From positions 124,001-188,000 of the forward strand of contig NZ_JBLKOA010000002.1 of assembly GCF_051414135.1 (NCBI RefSeq): a stretch of 64,000 bases of DNA, written 5' to 3'. This DNA comes from Halovenus halobia (GTDB lineage: Archaea > Halobacteriota > Halobacteria > Halobacteriales > Haloarculaceae). The position numbers and the translations under genes were made by a program. This document shows positions 1 through 8,229 of this stretch, in pieces. How positions within the stretch are numbered: the stretch's first letter is position 1; each line of letters begins with the position of its first letter. The notes beneath the pieces are model-generated. The model worked only from the letters and a program-made list of their open reading frames with translations, made no database searches and was not told the DNA's origin.

Positions 1-457
1 GACGGACTCGCTGAGCGAGGCCGACAATCTTGCCCCCTGCGGAGAGCGAGTGTGTCCCCGGACAGAACGCGCCGTCAGGTTCGCCCTCGTGGGCGTCGAC
101 GCCGAGGGTAGCCAGCGCGCCCCGAAGCTGTCCAGTGACGCGCTCGTACCGCTCGGGAATCCCCGAGCGCGCGTCCTCGATTGGTGTGACGAGCACCACC
201 GACACCGTGTTGCCGGTGAAGACAACCGCGTGGCCGCCAGTCGAGCGGTCGATCACGGGCAGGTCGTGGGCCTCAGCGCGTTCGCGGGCGCGGTCGTAGC
301 CCTCTCGTGAGCCGTCGCGCCGGCCGAAGGCGAGATGTGCTGGTGGCTGCCAGACACGCAGGACGGACGTTTCCTCGTCGGCAGCGCGGTCGATGAGGTC
401 GTGGGAGTGCTCGCGGTCTCTGGTGGGCGTCGAGCCCCGGCCACGGACAAGCCGCAT
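1..457 (-). CDS. Lipoate-protein ligase A family protein (3' end cut by window edge)
   Basis: Reading leftward from ATG at 455-457 gives 152 codons that run off the left edge. The product opens MRLVRGRG and continues through an FGRRDG segment, RSTGGHAVVF near residue 77 and a GTHSLSAGGKIVG stretch near the cut. The RRxxGG-like RSTGGHAVVF and the SAGGKIVG lysine loop are hallmarks of the biotin/lipoate A/B ligase fold, which attaches lipoate or a related acyl group to E2 or GcvH lysines. Only the N-terminal half is present, so substrate choice between lipoate, octanoate and biotin cannot be judged. It diverges from pan, with about 108 bases between the two starts. Confidence 0.8.
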   Translation of the reverse strand, partial: MRLVRGRGSTPTRDREHSHDLIDRAADEETSVLRVWQPPAHLAFGRRDGSREGYDRARERAEAHDLPVIDRSTGGHAVVFTGNTVSVVLVTPIEDARSGIPERYERVTGQLRGALATLGVDAHEGEPDGAFCPGTHSLSAGGKIVGLAQRVR

Positions 458-522
458 AGCAGGATATTCGTGTCGAGTTGCAAAAACCCACTGAGGGTAG
501 GGCTGGTCGTTCTTCCCGGTGC

Positions 523-541
523 CGAAGGACCTATATTTACC
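523..541 (+). promoter_or_regulatory. Promoter of pan
   Basis: A BRE-like purine stretch (GAAGGA) is followed by the TATA box TATATTTA at 532-539. It lies about 27-34 bases before ATG 566, so the message would have almost no leader, as is common in haloarchaea. Confidence 0.6.
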
Positions 542-565
542 GCCGTCTAACTTCGAGATACCCAA

Positions 566-1786
566 ATGTCTCGCAGTCCGTCACTTCCTGAGCGCCCTCG
601 TCTGGACCTCGACCCAGACATGTCGCCGGACGAGCGACTCGAAGCGCTCCGAGATCACCTCGAAGATGTCCTCGAAGTCAACAACCAACTCGAAACACAG
701 CTCGACCAGGCAAACAGCCGCCGGGAGAACCTCACGGGGAAAGTCGACCGTCTCGAACGGGAGAATGATACCCTGAAATCCTCCTCGCTGTACATCGCAA
801 CCGCAGAGGAGATGCTCGACGACGGTGTTGTCGTCAAACAGCACGGTAACAACCAGGAGGTTCTGACTGAAGTCTCGCCGGGCATCCGTCAGGAACTGGA
901 AGCCGGTGACCGCGTCGCAATCAACGATTCCTTCGCGGTCCAGAGCGTCCTCGAACCCGAGACTGACGCTCGCGCACAGGCGATGCAGGTCGACGGCAGC
1001 CCCGACGTGACCTACGACGACATCGGTGGCCTCGAAACACAGATTCAGGAGGTTCGCGAAGCCGTCGAGCAGCCACTCATCAACGCCGACCAGTTCCGCG
1101 AAGTCGGCATCGAGCCACCATCGGGCGTCTTGCTTCACGGCCCACCGGGAACAGGGAAGACGATGCTCGCCAAGGCTGTCGCAAACGAAACCGACGCCAC
1201 ATTCATCAAGATGGCTGGCTCCGAACTCGTCCAGAAGTTCATCGGCGAGGGCGCGCGACTCGTCCGGGACCTGTTCGAGCTCGCCAGCGAGAACGAACCT
1301 GCGGTCATCTTCATCGACGAGATTGACGCCATCGCCTCGAAGCGGACCGAATCGAAGACCTCCGGCGACGCCGAGGTCCAGCGGACGATGATGCAACTGC
1401 TCTCGGAGATGGACGGCTTCGACGACCGCGGCGAGATTCGTATCATCGCCGCCACGAACCGCTTCGACATGCTCGACCGCGCGATTCTCCGTCCCGGTCG
1501 GTTCGACCGCCTCATCGAGGTGCCAGAGCCGAACGTCGAGGGCCGCGTAAAGATTCTCGAAATCCACACGCAGGGAATGAACCTCGCCGACGACGTCGAC
1601 CTCTCGCTGCTGGCTGACGACACCGAAGGCTTCTCGGGCGCAGAACTCGCTTCGCTGGCGACCGAAGCCGGCATGTTCGCCATCCGTGAAGAGCGAGCAG
1701 AGATCCACATCGAGGACTTCGAGAACGCCCTGGAGAAAGTCAAAGAGGAAGACGACTCTGCGGGCACGCCGATTGCGTTCGCCTAA
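566..1786 (+). CDS. pan: Proteasome-activating nucleotidase (PAN), AAA+ ATPase
   Basis: This 406-residue AAA+ unfoldase feeds substrates to the archaeal 20S proteasome. An N-terminal coiled coil spans about residues 20-72, then an OB-fold region to about 135. Walker A GPPGTGKT is at 192-199, Walker B IFIDEID near 248-254, and arginine-finger and sensor segments (RPGRFDR) follow. The length matches archaeal PAN and eukaryotic Rpt subunits. The C-terminus is PIAFA, so the usual HbYX gate-opening tail is replaced by a phenylalanine variant (AFA). The gene stands alone, and its stop codon overlaps the convergent stop of the kinase gene by a few bases. The start fits the TATA box at 532-539. Confidence 0.95.
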   Translation: MSRSPSLPERPRLDLDPDMSPDERLEALRDHLEDVLEVNNQLETQLDQANSRRENLTGKVDRLERENDTLKSSSLYIATAEEMLDDGVVVKQHGNNQEVLTEVSPGIRQELEAGDRVAINDSFAVQSVLEPETDARAQAMQVDGSPDVTYDDIGGLETQIQEVREAVEQPLINADQFREVGIEPPSGVLLHGPPGTGKTMLAKAVANETDATFIKMAGSELVQKFIGEGARLVRDLFELASENEPAVIFIDEIDAIASKRTESKTSGDAEVQRTMMQLLSEMDGFDDRGEIRIIAATNRFDMLDRAILRPGRFDRLIEVPEPNVEGRVKILEIHTQGMNLADDVDLSLLADDTEGFSGAELASLATEAGMFAIREERAEIHIEDFENALEKVKEEDDSAGTPIAFA

Positions 1787-3867
1787 CTGCTTTTCGTCGG
1801 CGGGAGCTCCGCTTCTGGCGGGTCGGTCGTAATCTCGAACCGCGCCCCACCCTCAGTGCTGTCTGTCACCGTCACATCCCAGCCGTGAGCCGTGAGGATA
1901 TCCTGTACGATAGAGAGTCCAAATCCGGTGCCGCTGTCGTGTGTGCTGTAGCCGTGATTGAAGACCTGGTCGCGCTCCTCGGCCGGGATTCCCTGGCCGT
2001 CGTCTTCGACGTAGAACTCTGTGCCGTCGTCGGCGAGCAGCCCGACACGGATGGTAAGGTGTCCGTCTCCGTCCGCTGGGCGGCCGTGTTCGAGGCTGTT
2101 GCGATAGAGGTTCTCGAAGACGTTCAGTAGGCGGTCGCGGTCAGCTTCGACGTGAACATCCTCAGGAATTGTCTGTTCGAGCGTCGCGTTTGTCGCCTGG
2201 ACAGTCTCCCAGCTTTCAGCGGCCACTGCCGCCAGTGACACACGGCTGGGGTCGTCGACAGTTTGGCCGCTCCGAGAGAGGACGAGCAGGTCCTCGATGA
2301 TCGTTTCCATGCGGTCAGCGGCGGTGGTAATCTGTTCGATGTGCTCCTCGTCGTCGGTTTCCATGGCGAGTTCAGCACGGCCGGCGATAACGTTGAGTGG
2401 GTTTCGCAGGTCGTGAGAGACGACGCCAGCGAACTGTTCGAGTCTTTCGTTGCTCTGTTCGAGTTCCCGCTCACGCTGTCGTCGGTCAGTCACGTCTCGG
2501 GAAACGAGAATTATTCCGTCGATGAGGTCATCGTCTTCCGGGTTTGTCGCGACGCCTTCGAGTGTCCGCCACGATCCGTCTGCGTGACGAACCCGGTACT
2601 CGAAACGCTCTCGTTGGCCAGGATTGGCAGCGAGGTTGGCGAGCCGTTCGCTGGCGTCCTCGCGGTCCTCGGGGTGGACGCGGTCGAGGGTCTGCGTGTC
2701 GAGCAGTTCGCCGCGCTCGTACCCGAGGACAGTCTCGATAGAGGGACTCTCGTAGGTCACCGTCCCGTCGTAGTCGACGACTGTGATGACATCCGAGATG
2801 TTCTCGATCAGCGCCCGGAACCGGCGCTCGGTGCGGCGCTGTTCAGTCACGTCCCGGAGCAAGAGGAGGTGGCCTTCACCGCTGTCGGTCGTGATTGGCG
2901 AGCGCGAAACAGTGACGACGGCCGAACCGAGCGTCAGTTGCAGTTCGGTTTCCTCGCCGCTGAGCAAGGGGAGGCAATCAGGGAACACGTCTGCGACGGA
3001 GGAACCAACTACCTCGTCGACGTCGAGAAATGCTCGTGCGGAGGGATTCGAGTCGACAACCCGTCTCTGACTGTCGATAACAAGGTAGCCGTCCCGAATC
3101 TGTTCGATGACCTGTCCCCTACCAACAGGAACCAGATCGAGCCACTGGTATCGGTACAGTGAAGTCGCAATCAACAGTCCCGTCGCACCAAAGGCCCAGT
3201 GTGAGTAGTTGAGGTCCGTGACGCCGGAGTACGCCAGCATGTTCGGGAAGAACGGGATGAACAGGGCAAAGACGATGAGTCCGGCCTGCTTCGAGTAGAC
3301 GCTGCCACGCTCTGCGTTCCAGTACTCGATTCCCATCAGCGCCATCGCGCCGCTTGTCAGTGCATAGCTGTTGAGCAGGTAGAGAAAATACAGCGGTTTG
3401 AGGGCGTCGCGGATCGGAACAATCGCACCGGCGTGGCTGGAGGGGACATACAGCAGTTCGTGGAGTGGGTTCGTCACGAACAGCAGTATCCACAGCCCAG
3501 AGACTCCGTAGATGACACCCAGACGGCGAAGTCGTAGCCAGTCGTTTCGGCTGGCGTACGACAGCGAGAAGTGAAGCGCGCCGGTGACCCCCACCATCGC
3601 CCCGACGTGCATCGTCGTCGTGAAGATGTATGCCAGAGTGTTGGTCGAGGCGGCGAGAAGGAGCCCCTGTGAAACCGTCCAGACTGCAATGCCAGAGAGT
3701 GAGATGAAGACCGGCATCGCGGTCTGATTCGAGCGCGTACGAAGAATGAGTGTGCCCACGCCGCCGTTGAGCACGCCGACCACGACCAACGTTACCGACA
3801 ACCACAGCGAAAACTGGTCTTGAAATGGACCGGTTGCTACCAACCATTCCAGTCCCAACCAGCCCAT
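1783..3867 (-). CDS. Sensor histidine kinase, 7TM N-terminus with two PAS domains
   Basis: From ATG 3867 (MGWLGLEW) the protein has 694 residues. About seven hydrophobic segments fill residues 1-225 (7TM histidine-kinase input type), followed by a first PAS (about 235-345, ending LLLLRDVTE), a second PAS/PAC (about 352-470, with DRVHPEDRE), a HisKA dimerisation helix with phospho-acceptor His in VSHDLRNPL, and a HATPase domain with N box (ENLYRNSLEHG) and G boxes (DDGQGIP, GTGFGLSI). It is probably an orphan kinase, since no regulator lies beside it. An upstream in-frame start at 4089 is possible but would overlap the divergent gene at 4007, so I prefer 3867. The signal sensed is unknown. Confidence 0.9.
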   Translation of the reverse strand: MGWLGLEWLVATGPFQDQFSLWLSVTLVVVGVLNGGVGTLILRTRSNQTAMPVFISLSGIAVWTVSQGLLLAASTNTLAYIFTTTMHVGAMVGVTGALHFSLSYASRNDWLRLRRLGVIYGVSGLWILLFVTNPLHELLYVPSSHAGAIVPIRDALKPLYFLYLLNSYALTSGAMALMGIEYWNAERGSVYSKQAGLIVFALFIPFFPNMLAYSGVTDLNYSHWAFGATGLLIATSLYRYQWLDLVPVGRGQVIEQIRDGYLVIDSQRRVVDSNPSARAFLDVDEVVGSSVADVFPDCLPLLSGEETELQLTLGSAVVTVSRSPITTDSGEGHLLLLRDVTEQRRTERRFRALIENISDVITVVDYDGTVTYESPSIETVLGYERGELLDTQTLDRVHPEDREDASERLANLAANPGQRERFEYRVRHADGSWRTLEGVATNPEDDDLIDGIILVSRDVTDRRQRERELEQSNERLEQFAGVVSHDLRNPLNVIAGRAELAMETDDEEHIEQITTAADRMETIIEDLLVLSRSGQTVDDPSRVSLAAVAAESWETVQATNATLEQTIPEDVHVEADRDRLLNVFENLYRNSLEHGRPADGDGHLTIRVGLLADDGTEFYVEDDGQGIPAEERDQVFNHGYSTHDSGTGFGLSIVQDILTAHGWDVTVTDSTEGGARFEITTDPPEAELPPTKSS

Positions 3868-4006
3868 TATCACCTGTATTCGGCCTCTCCGTGATAATTG
3901 TACCGCCCAAACGGAGCCGAGTGGACTTGCAGGTGGCACAACGTACGGGTATTGCTGAACGGCTCTCACCAGAACTGACACAGTCGCTCCCTCCAGATGC
4001 GTGTAT

Positions 4007-4282
4007 ATGGCAAAAACCGTCGACGACCTCAGAAACGAGATCAGAGTAGCGGCAGGTCGGTTCGAGCGCGAGATTTCAGCCGCGTTCACGAAAGAAGACC
4101 TCGCGGCAATCTGCGACAGCGTCGGCTATCGTATCGACCACGACTCCTTGCCGCCAAAGCCACAGATGCGAGCAGGCATTCTCTTCGAGATTGGTGCACG
4201 TGATGATGACGACGCTGACGAGACCGGACAACCGTTCCGGAAGGGAGAACTTGAGTCGATTGCGGAGTATTTCAGCGAGTAG
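4007..4282 (+). CDS. Small hypothetical haloarchaeal protein
   Basis: This 91-residue acidic protein begins MAKTVDDLRNEI at ATG 4007. A GTG six bases earlier is in frame but less likely. It has an amphipathic helical N-terminus, a DSLPPKPQMRAGIL segment and a DDDDADE acidic run, with no membrane segment and no cysteine pair. It diverges from the histidine kinase. I recognise no family. The amino-acid bias (high Asp/Glu) is what supports it as coding. Confidence 0.65.
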   Translation: MAKTVDDLRNEIRVAAGRFEREISAAFTKEDLAAICDSVGYRIDHDSLPPKPQMRAGILFEIGARDDDDADETGQPFRKGELESIAEYFSE

Positions 4283-4495
4283 GACCCCCAGACCGCTGCT
4301 CAGGTTGAGACGGCACTCGTCTGTTACCAGTCGAGACTGCCCGGCACTCGTGCCGAGGATGTCCGCAGGACAGGCCTCGTAGGCGTAGATTTTCTCCAAC
4401 TCGACAGCGTCGGTGATCAACGCAAGCACCTCCTCGCCGAAGCCGTCACGGACCGAGGCACACATAGCCGAGGGGTAGGGTGGCGTAGTTTGCAT
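4076..4495 (-). CDS. Possible hypothetical gene, perhaps frameshifted
   Basis: An open frame from ATG 4495 (MQTTPPYP; alternative ATG 4465, MCASVRDG) looks protein-like through LSSGLGVLLAE near 4275. It then continues antisense through most of the 4007-4282 gene with non-halophilic composition. The change occurs just past a run of five C (G on this strand) at 4285-4289. One extra G there would end the frame at a TGA at 4272-4274, giving an ordinary short convergent overlap. It lies just downstream of nrdA on the same strand. No family is recognised. Confidence 0.3.
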   Translation of the reverse strand: MQTTPPYPSAMCASVRDGFGEEVLALITDAVELEKIYAYEACPADILGTSAGQSRLVTDECRLNLSSGLGVLLAEILRNRLKFSLPERLSGLVSVVIITCTNLEENACSHLWLWRQGVVVDTIADAVADCREVFFRERG

Positions 4496-4526
4496 GGACC
4501 ACTCGATAATACCGGCCGATGGGAGA

Positions 4527-6221
4527 TCAACTCTCACAGGCCTTGCATTCGAGGATGTCTCGGCTGAACTTCTGTGCGGCGTTCACGCTGTGTTGGTAGT
4601 AGAGACTCTTCACCCCTTTCTTCCACGCCTCAATGTAGAGCTGGTTGATCTCCTTGACGCTCACTTCGCTCGGATCGATCGAGACGTTCAGGCTCTGTGC
4701 CTGATCGATGTGTTTCTGCCGCTGCGCTGCCTGGTTGATGATCGCCATCTGTGGGATCTCGGCGAAGGTCTTGAACACCTCCTTCTCCTCGTCGGTTAGA
4801 CAGTCGAGATGTTGCACGCTCCCGTCGTTCTGTGCGATGCTGTCCCAGACCTCGCGCTCGTCTCTGCCTCGCTGTTTCAGTATCGCCTCGAGGAACCGGT
4901 TCTTCTGCGTCGATTTCAGCTTCGCACCGTCGCGGACGAAATAGTTCGATTTCAGCGGTTCGATGCTCGGACTGACCTGCCCCAGGATGACACTGCTGGA
5001 TTTCGTCGGGGCCACGCTCATCGTCGTCGCGTTCCGGCGACCGTAGCCCTCGAGTACCTCAGGCTCGCCGAACTCGTCGGCGAGTCGACGACTCTCCTCG
5101 TAACTTCGCTCCTTGATGGTGCGGAAGATTGCCTCGTTTTTCTCCATCGCCTCCATGCTGTCGAACGGAATCATCTCGCTCTGGAGGTAGCTGTGCCAGC
5201 CGAGGACGCCGATGCCGATCGCCCTGTGCCGTTTCGCAAACCGCACCGGGCGATCCATGAACTGCGTCCCCTCCGCCTCTTGAATAAACTCCTCCATGAC
5301 GGCGTCAAGGAACCGCGTCAGCGTTTCCACTGCGTCGGTACCCCTCCACTCGTCAAAGTGGAGCGCGTTCATCGATGAGAGACAACAGACGAAACTCTCA
5401 GTTGGCGTGGCTGGCAGTGCAATCTCGGTACACAGGTTGGAGGCATTGATTTCGTAGCCCTTGTCCTTGTAGACCTGTGGCTTCCCTTCGTTCATGTTAT
5501 CCCGGAAGATTATGTACGGGACACCGCTGTTGATCCGCGCCTCAATGAGTTCTGCCCACGTCTCTCGCTTCTCCTCGTCGCCGTCAACCATCGCCCGGAA
5601 CCAGTCGTCACCGATGATGACGCCGTAGTAGATGTCCTGTACGGGGTCGCCCTCGGTCTTGATGTTGAGCCACTCGTCCAGGTCGTCGTGTTCAACGTCT
5701 ATGTACCCCGCGAACTGGCCGCGCCGCGTCTCACCCTGGCTCACGACGTTGATGATCGTGTCGAACAGCTCGGTGAAGCTGTAGCTCCCGTTGCTCTTGC
5801 CGTTGTTCGTGATCGGGCTGCCTCGGGGCCGGATCTCGCCGAAGTACCCGCTGGTCCCGCCGCCCAGCTTGGTCATCTCGCCCACTTCGGCCTGCGTGTA
5901 GAGGATGCTCTCCATGTTGTCTTCCATGTAGCTACCGAAGCAGCTGATGGGCAGGCCTCGGTCCAGACCGAAGTTCGACCACACCGGACTCGCGAGGCTG
6001 TAGAAGCCCCGACTCATGTAGTCGTAGAACTTGTCCGCGAAGCCGTCGTCCTCCAGGATCTCCTCAGCCCGTTCCGCGATTTCCCTGACACGCTCCTCGG
6101 CCGTGACGCCCTCAATCAGGTACCCCTCGTCGAGGAACGCCCGGCTGTCCTCGTTCAGCCAGTAGAACGGTTCCTCATGCTGCTGGTTGACCTCGTCAAG
6201 TGCTGGTTCTGTTTGTGCCAT
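4527..6221 (-). CDS. nrdA: Ribonucleoside-diphosphate reductase, large (alpha) subunit, class I
   Basis: This 564-residue catalytic subunit reduces NDPs to dNDPs together with NrdB. Visible active-site elements are the disulfide cysteine in ISCFGSY, the substrate-binding Asn-x-Cys-x-Glu in NLCTEI (radical Cys and Glu), the partner cysteine in CCLSSMN, and a C-terminal CKAC shuttle pair. It is shorter than E. coli NrdA (about 760) because no ATP-cone precedes the catalytic barrel, so allosteric activity control by dATP is probably absent or different. It is translated after nrdB with a 2-base gap, and nrdR lies upstream on the same strand. Confidence 0.93.
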   Translation of the reverse strand: MAQTEPALDEVNQQHEEPFYWLNEDSRAFLDEGYLIEGVTAEERVREIAERAEEILEDDGFADKFYDYMSRGFYSLASPVWSNFGLDRGLPISCFGSYMEDNMESILYTQAEVGEMTKLGGGTSGYFGEIRPRGSPITNNGKSNGSYSFTELFDTIINVVSQGETRRGQFAGYIDVEHDDLDEWLNIKTEGDPVQDIYYGVIIGDDWFRAMVDGDEEKRETWAELIEARINSGVPYIIFRDNMNEGKPQVYKDKGYEINASNLCTEIALPATPTESFVCCLSSMNALHFDEWRGTDAVETLTRFLDAVMEEFIQEAEGTQFMDRPVRFAKRHRAIGIGVLGWHSYLQSEMIPFDSMEAMEKNEAIFRTIKERSYEESRRLADEFGEPEVLEGYGRRNATTMSVAPTKSSSVILGQVSPSIEPLKSNYFVRDGAKLKSTQKNRFLEAILKQRGRDEREVWDSIAQNDGSVQHLDCLTDEEKEVFKTFAEIPQMAIINQAAQRQKHIDQAQSLNVSIDPSEVSVKEINQLYIEAWKKGVKSLYYQHSVNAAQKFSRDILECKACES

Positions 6222-6223
6222 CG

Positions 6224-7234
6224 TTAGAACATGTCCTCCGCGGTGACGCTCTGTGCGTGTTTGTTGTACGTGGTCGACCGCTTGCTGAAGAAGTCGTTAT
6301 CCTTCGTCATCATGATGTCCTCGTCGAACCACCGTGTCTCCTCGAGCAGGTCATCGTCCGGGTCGAACATCGGCTCGACACCGACGTTCTCGAGGCTCTG
6401 GTTGAACCGGTCCCGCAGGAACGCATCGACGTGCGCCCGGGGAAGGAACTCCAGTTCGCCCTCACCGAAGATCCAGTCCAATATCTTCATCTCTGCCTCG
6501 AACGCCTGCTGACAGGCCGCTTGGACCTCTTCTTCGAAATCCTCGTCGAAGAGGTGGGGATTCTCCTCGCGAATCGTCTCCACGAGTTCGACACCGAACA
6601 GTCCGTGAATCTGCTCCTCCTTGCTGGTCGCTTCGACGGCGTTCGCGATCCCCTTGAACTTCTTTTCGTGTTTGTCGAAGCTCGTCATGATGAGGAACTG
6701 CGAGAACAGCGAGACGTGCTCGACGAACGTGGAGAACAGGAGGAGACTCATCACGTACTCCTGTGTGTCGTCGCTCTCGCTCTTCTCGAGATACTCGTCG
6801 AGGTAGTCGATCCGCTCCTCGATTGCGGGGACGTCGGTCACCTCCTCGAAGCCCTCCGTGATTCCCAGGATGTCGAGGAGGTGGCTGTACGCGTCCATGT
6901 GTCTGACCTCGCTCTCGGCAAAGGTCATGCCGACGCTCCCGACCTCTGCTTTGGGCATCTCATCGTAGATTTCTGCCCAGAAAGTCTTGACCTGGACCTC
7001 GATCTGCGCGATGGCCAACATCGTTCGCTTGATTACGGTCTTTTCGGCCGGAGTCGTGTTGACCTTGAAGTCCTGCACGTCTCCCGAGAAATTGAACTCC
7101 GTGTGAACCCAGTAGCTGTTCCGTATCGCGTCTTTGTACTCGAGGATGTCGGGGTACTCGTACGGTTTGAGCTGCGTTCGTTCAGAGAAGATGTTGGTCT
7201 CCCCGCCTGTAGTTTTGTTTTCAGTCATTGGCAC
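6224..7234 (-). CDS. nrdB: Ribonucleoside-diphosphate reductase, small (beta) subunit
   Basis: This 336-residue ferritin-like R2 protein makes the tyrosyl radical or metal cofactor used by NrdA. Metal ligands and radical tyrosine are recognisable: an ExxH plus Tyr in EVRHMDAY (equivalent to E115, H118, Y122 of E. coli), and a second ExxH in SKEEQIHGLF. The first ligand is probably in KTFWAEIYDE. The start may be ATG 7234 or the second ATG two codons on (MTENK). A TATA-like AAATATAC on the minus strand near 7349-7356 overlaps the end of nrdR and could drive nrdBA. Confidence 0.93.
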   Translation of the reverse strand: MPMTENKTTGGETNIFSERTQLKPYEYPDILEYKDAIRNSYWVHTEFNFSGDVQDFKVNTTPAEKTVIKRTMLAIAQIEVQVKTFWAEIYDEMPKAEVGSVGMTFAESEVRHMDAYSHLLDILGITEGFEEVTDVPAIEERIDYLDEYLEKSESDDTQEYVMSLLLFSTFVEHVSLFSQFLIMTSFDKHEKKFKGIANAVEATSKEEQIHGLFGVELVETIREENPHLFDEDFEEEVQAACQQAFEAEMKILDWIFGEGELEFLPRAHVDAFLRDRFNQSLENVGVEPMFDPDDDLLEETRWFDEDIMMTKDNDFFSKRSTTYNKHAQSVTAEDMF

Positions 7235-7361
7235 GTACTCCGAAGGGATCGTCCTCTGTTGGTTGGTTTCTGTTTCCGTCGTTCTCTGTACGTCTGGACG
7301 TGGTCCATGCTCGCCCGGTCAAGAATTGACCGAACATTCGCTTGATTTGCGTATATTTGTG

Positions 7362-7850
7362 TCATAGTGAGTTGTTCGAGGCTTCGAAGTCATCGACTTC
7401 CGCGTCGAGGACCGCATCGAGTTCGCTGAGAAACTCTTCAGGTTCAGAAAACGCCTTGTAGACTGAGACGAATCGGATGTAGGCCACCTTGTCGACCTGC
7501 TGCAACCGCTCAGAGACGAGTTCGCCGATGAGACTCGACGAGACGATCCGCGCGTCCCGGTCCTGCAGCGCGCTCTCGACCTCTTCGACGAGGTCCGTCA
7601 CCGTTCGCTCGGTCACGTCACGCTTCTCTACGGCACGCTCGATCCCCGCGCGAAGTTTCCCACGGTCGAAGGGCTCGATGGTTCCGTCGCGTTTCTTCAC
7701 CTGGAGGGAGTCCCACTCCGGACGTTCGTAGGTGGTAAACCGGAATGAACAGCGTTGACACTCACGGCGACGTCGAACCGACGTTCCGTCAGCACTGGTC
7801 TCGGTATCGATGACGCCTGTGCGCTCGTTCCCGCAGTCCGGGCAGTTCAT
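7362..7850 (-). CDS. nrdR: Transcriptional repressor NrdR
   Basis: From ATG 7850 the product is 162 residues and begins MNCPDCG, the start of the NrdR zinc ribbon (CPDC near residue 3, second pair CQRC near 38). A nucleotide-binding ATP-cone runs from about 50 to 140 (VKKRDGTIEPFDR onward). NrdR senses ATP/dATP and represses ribonucleotide reductase genes. Its place directly before nrdBA fits that role and may supply the ATP-cone sensing that NrdA lacks. An upstream in-frame ATG at 7919 would add 23 residues ahead of the zinc ribbon, which no NrdR has. The extra DNA instead holds a palindrome. Confidence 0.93.
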   Translation of the reverse strand: MNCPDCGNERTGVIDTETSADGTSVRRRRECQRCSFRFTTYERPEWDSLQVKKRDGTIEPFDRGKLRAGIERAVEKRDVTERTVTDLVEEVESALQDRDARIVSSSLIGELVSERLQQVDKVAYIRFVSVYKAFSEPEEFLSELDAVLDAEVDDFEASNNSL

Positions 7851-7882
7851 AGTTGTCACTGTTTGTCCCTCCAGCGTCTTAA

Positions 7883-7896
7883 CCCCACATGTGGGG
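7883..7896. promoter_or_regulatory. Perfect 14-base palindrome upstream of nrdR
   Basis: CCCCACATGTGGGG lies 33-46 bases before the nrdR ATG, where a repressor would block transcription or its start. It is a candidate operator, possibly autoregulatory. No second copy is seen before nrdB. Confidence 0.45.
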
Positions 7897-7952
7897 GTAA
7901 TTGCGTTCAACCGCAACATCTAGTGTCTACGGCACCCACATAAAACCTTCCC

Positions 7953-7980
7953 AATTCAATTGAGATAGAACAATTGAATT
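7953..7980. repeat. Perfect 10-bp inverted repeat, 8-base spacer
   Basis: AATTCAATTG at 7953-7962 and CAATTGAATT at 7971-7980 are exact inverted copies about 105-130 bases upstream of the nrdR ATG. It could be an operator or the end of an element. The rest of 7981-8190 shows no gene that I can support. Confidence 0.5.
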
Positions 7981-8192
7981 TGTATTAGCCAGCGTGAGAG
8001 GGCCCGCCGGGAAAAGCAGAGAGCCACTCAGCACACGGGATAGCCCTTCTCAGATGACGTTGTAGGGTTTCGTGGACACTGGGGACTTGCTCTTCTACAA
8101 CAACACGCAGTCTATGCTGGGCTTCTGGCTGGGACCTGTCCGCCGATTTTGATATAGCGATATACGGTTTACTGCGACAGCCGTGGGAACGC

Positions 8193-8204
8193 GCTGCTCT
8201 TATA
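8193..8204 (+). promoter_or_regulatory. Promoter of rio2
   Basis: CTCTTATACG centred near 8198 lies about 30 bases before ATG 8230, giving a leaderless or nearly leaderless message. Confidence 0.45.
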
Positions 8205-8229
8205 CGAATCCGGCGTCTAGCGGCCAGTA

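Noticed and set aside
581..1708. 375-codon open frame antisense to pan
   Set aside because: It is the complement of a highly conserved gene in GC-rich DNA, where stop codons are rare on the opposite strand; it shows no family motif.
8040..8160. Short frame with a DLLFYNNTQ-like stretch, considered as a transposase remnant
   Set aside because: Only about 27 codons between stops and no matching terminal repeats, so nothing supports an insertion sequence.
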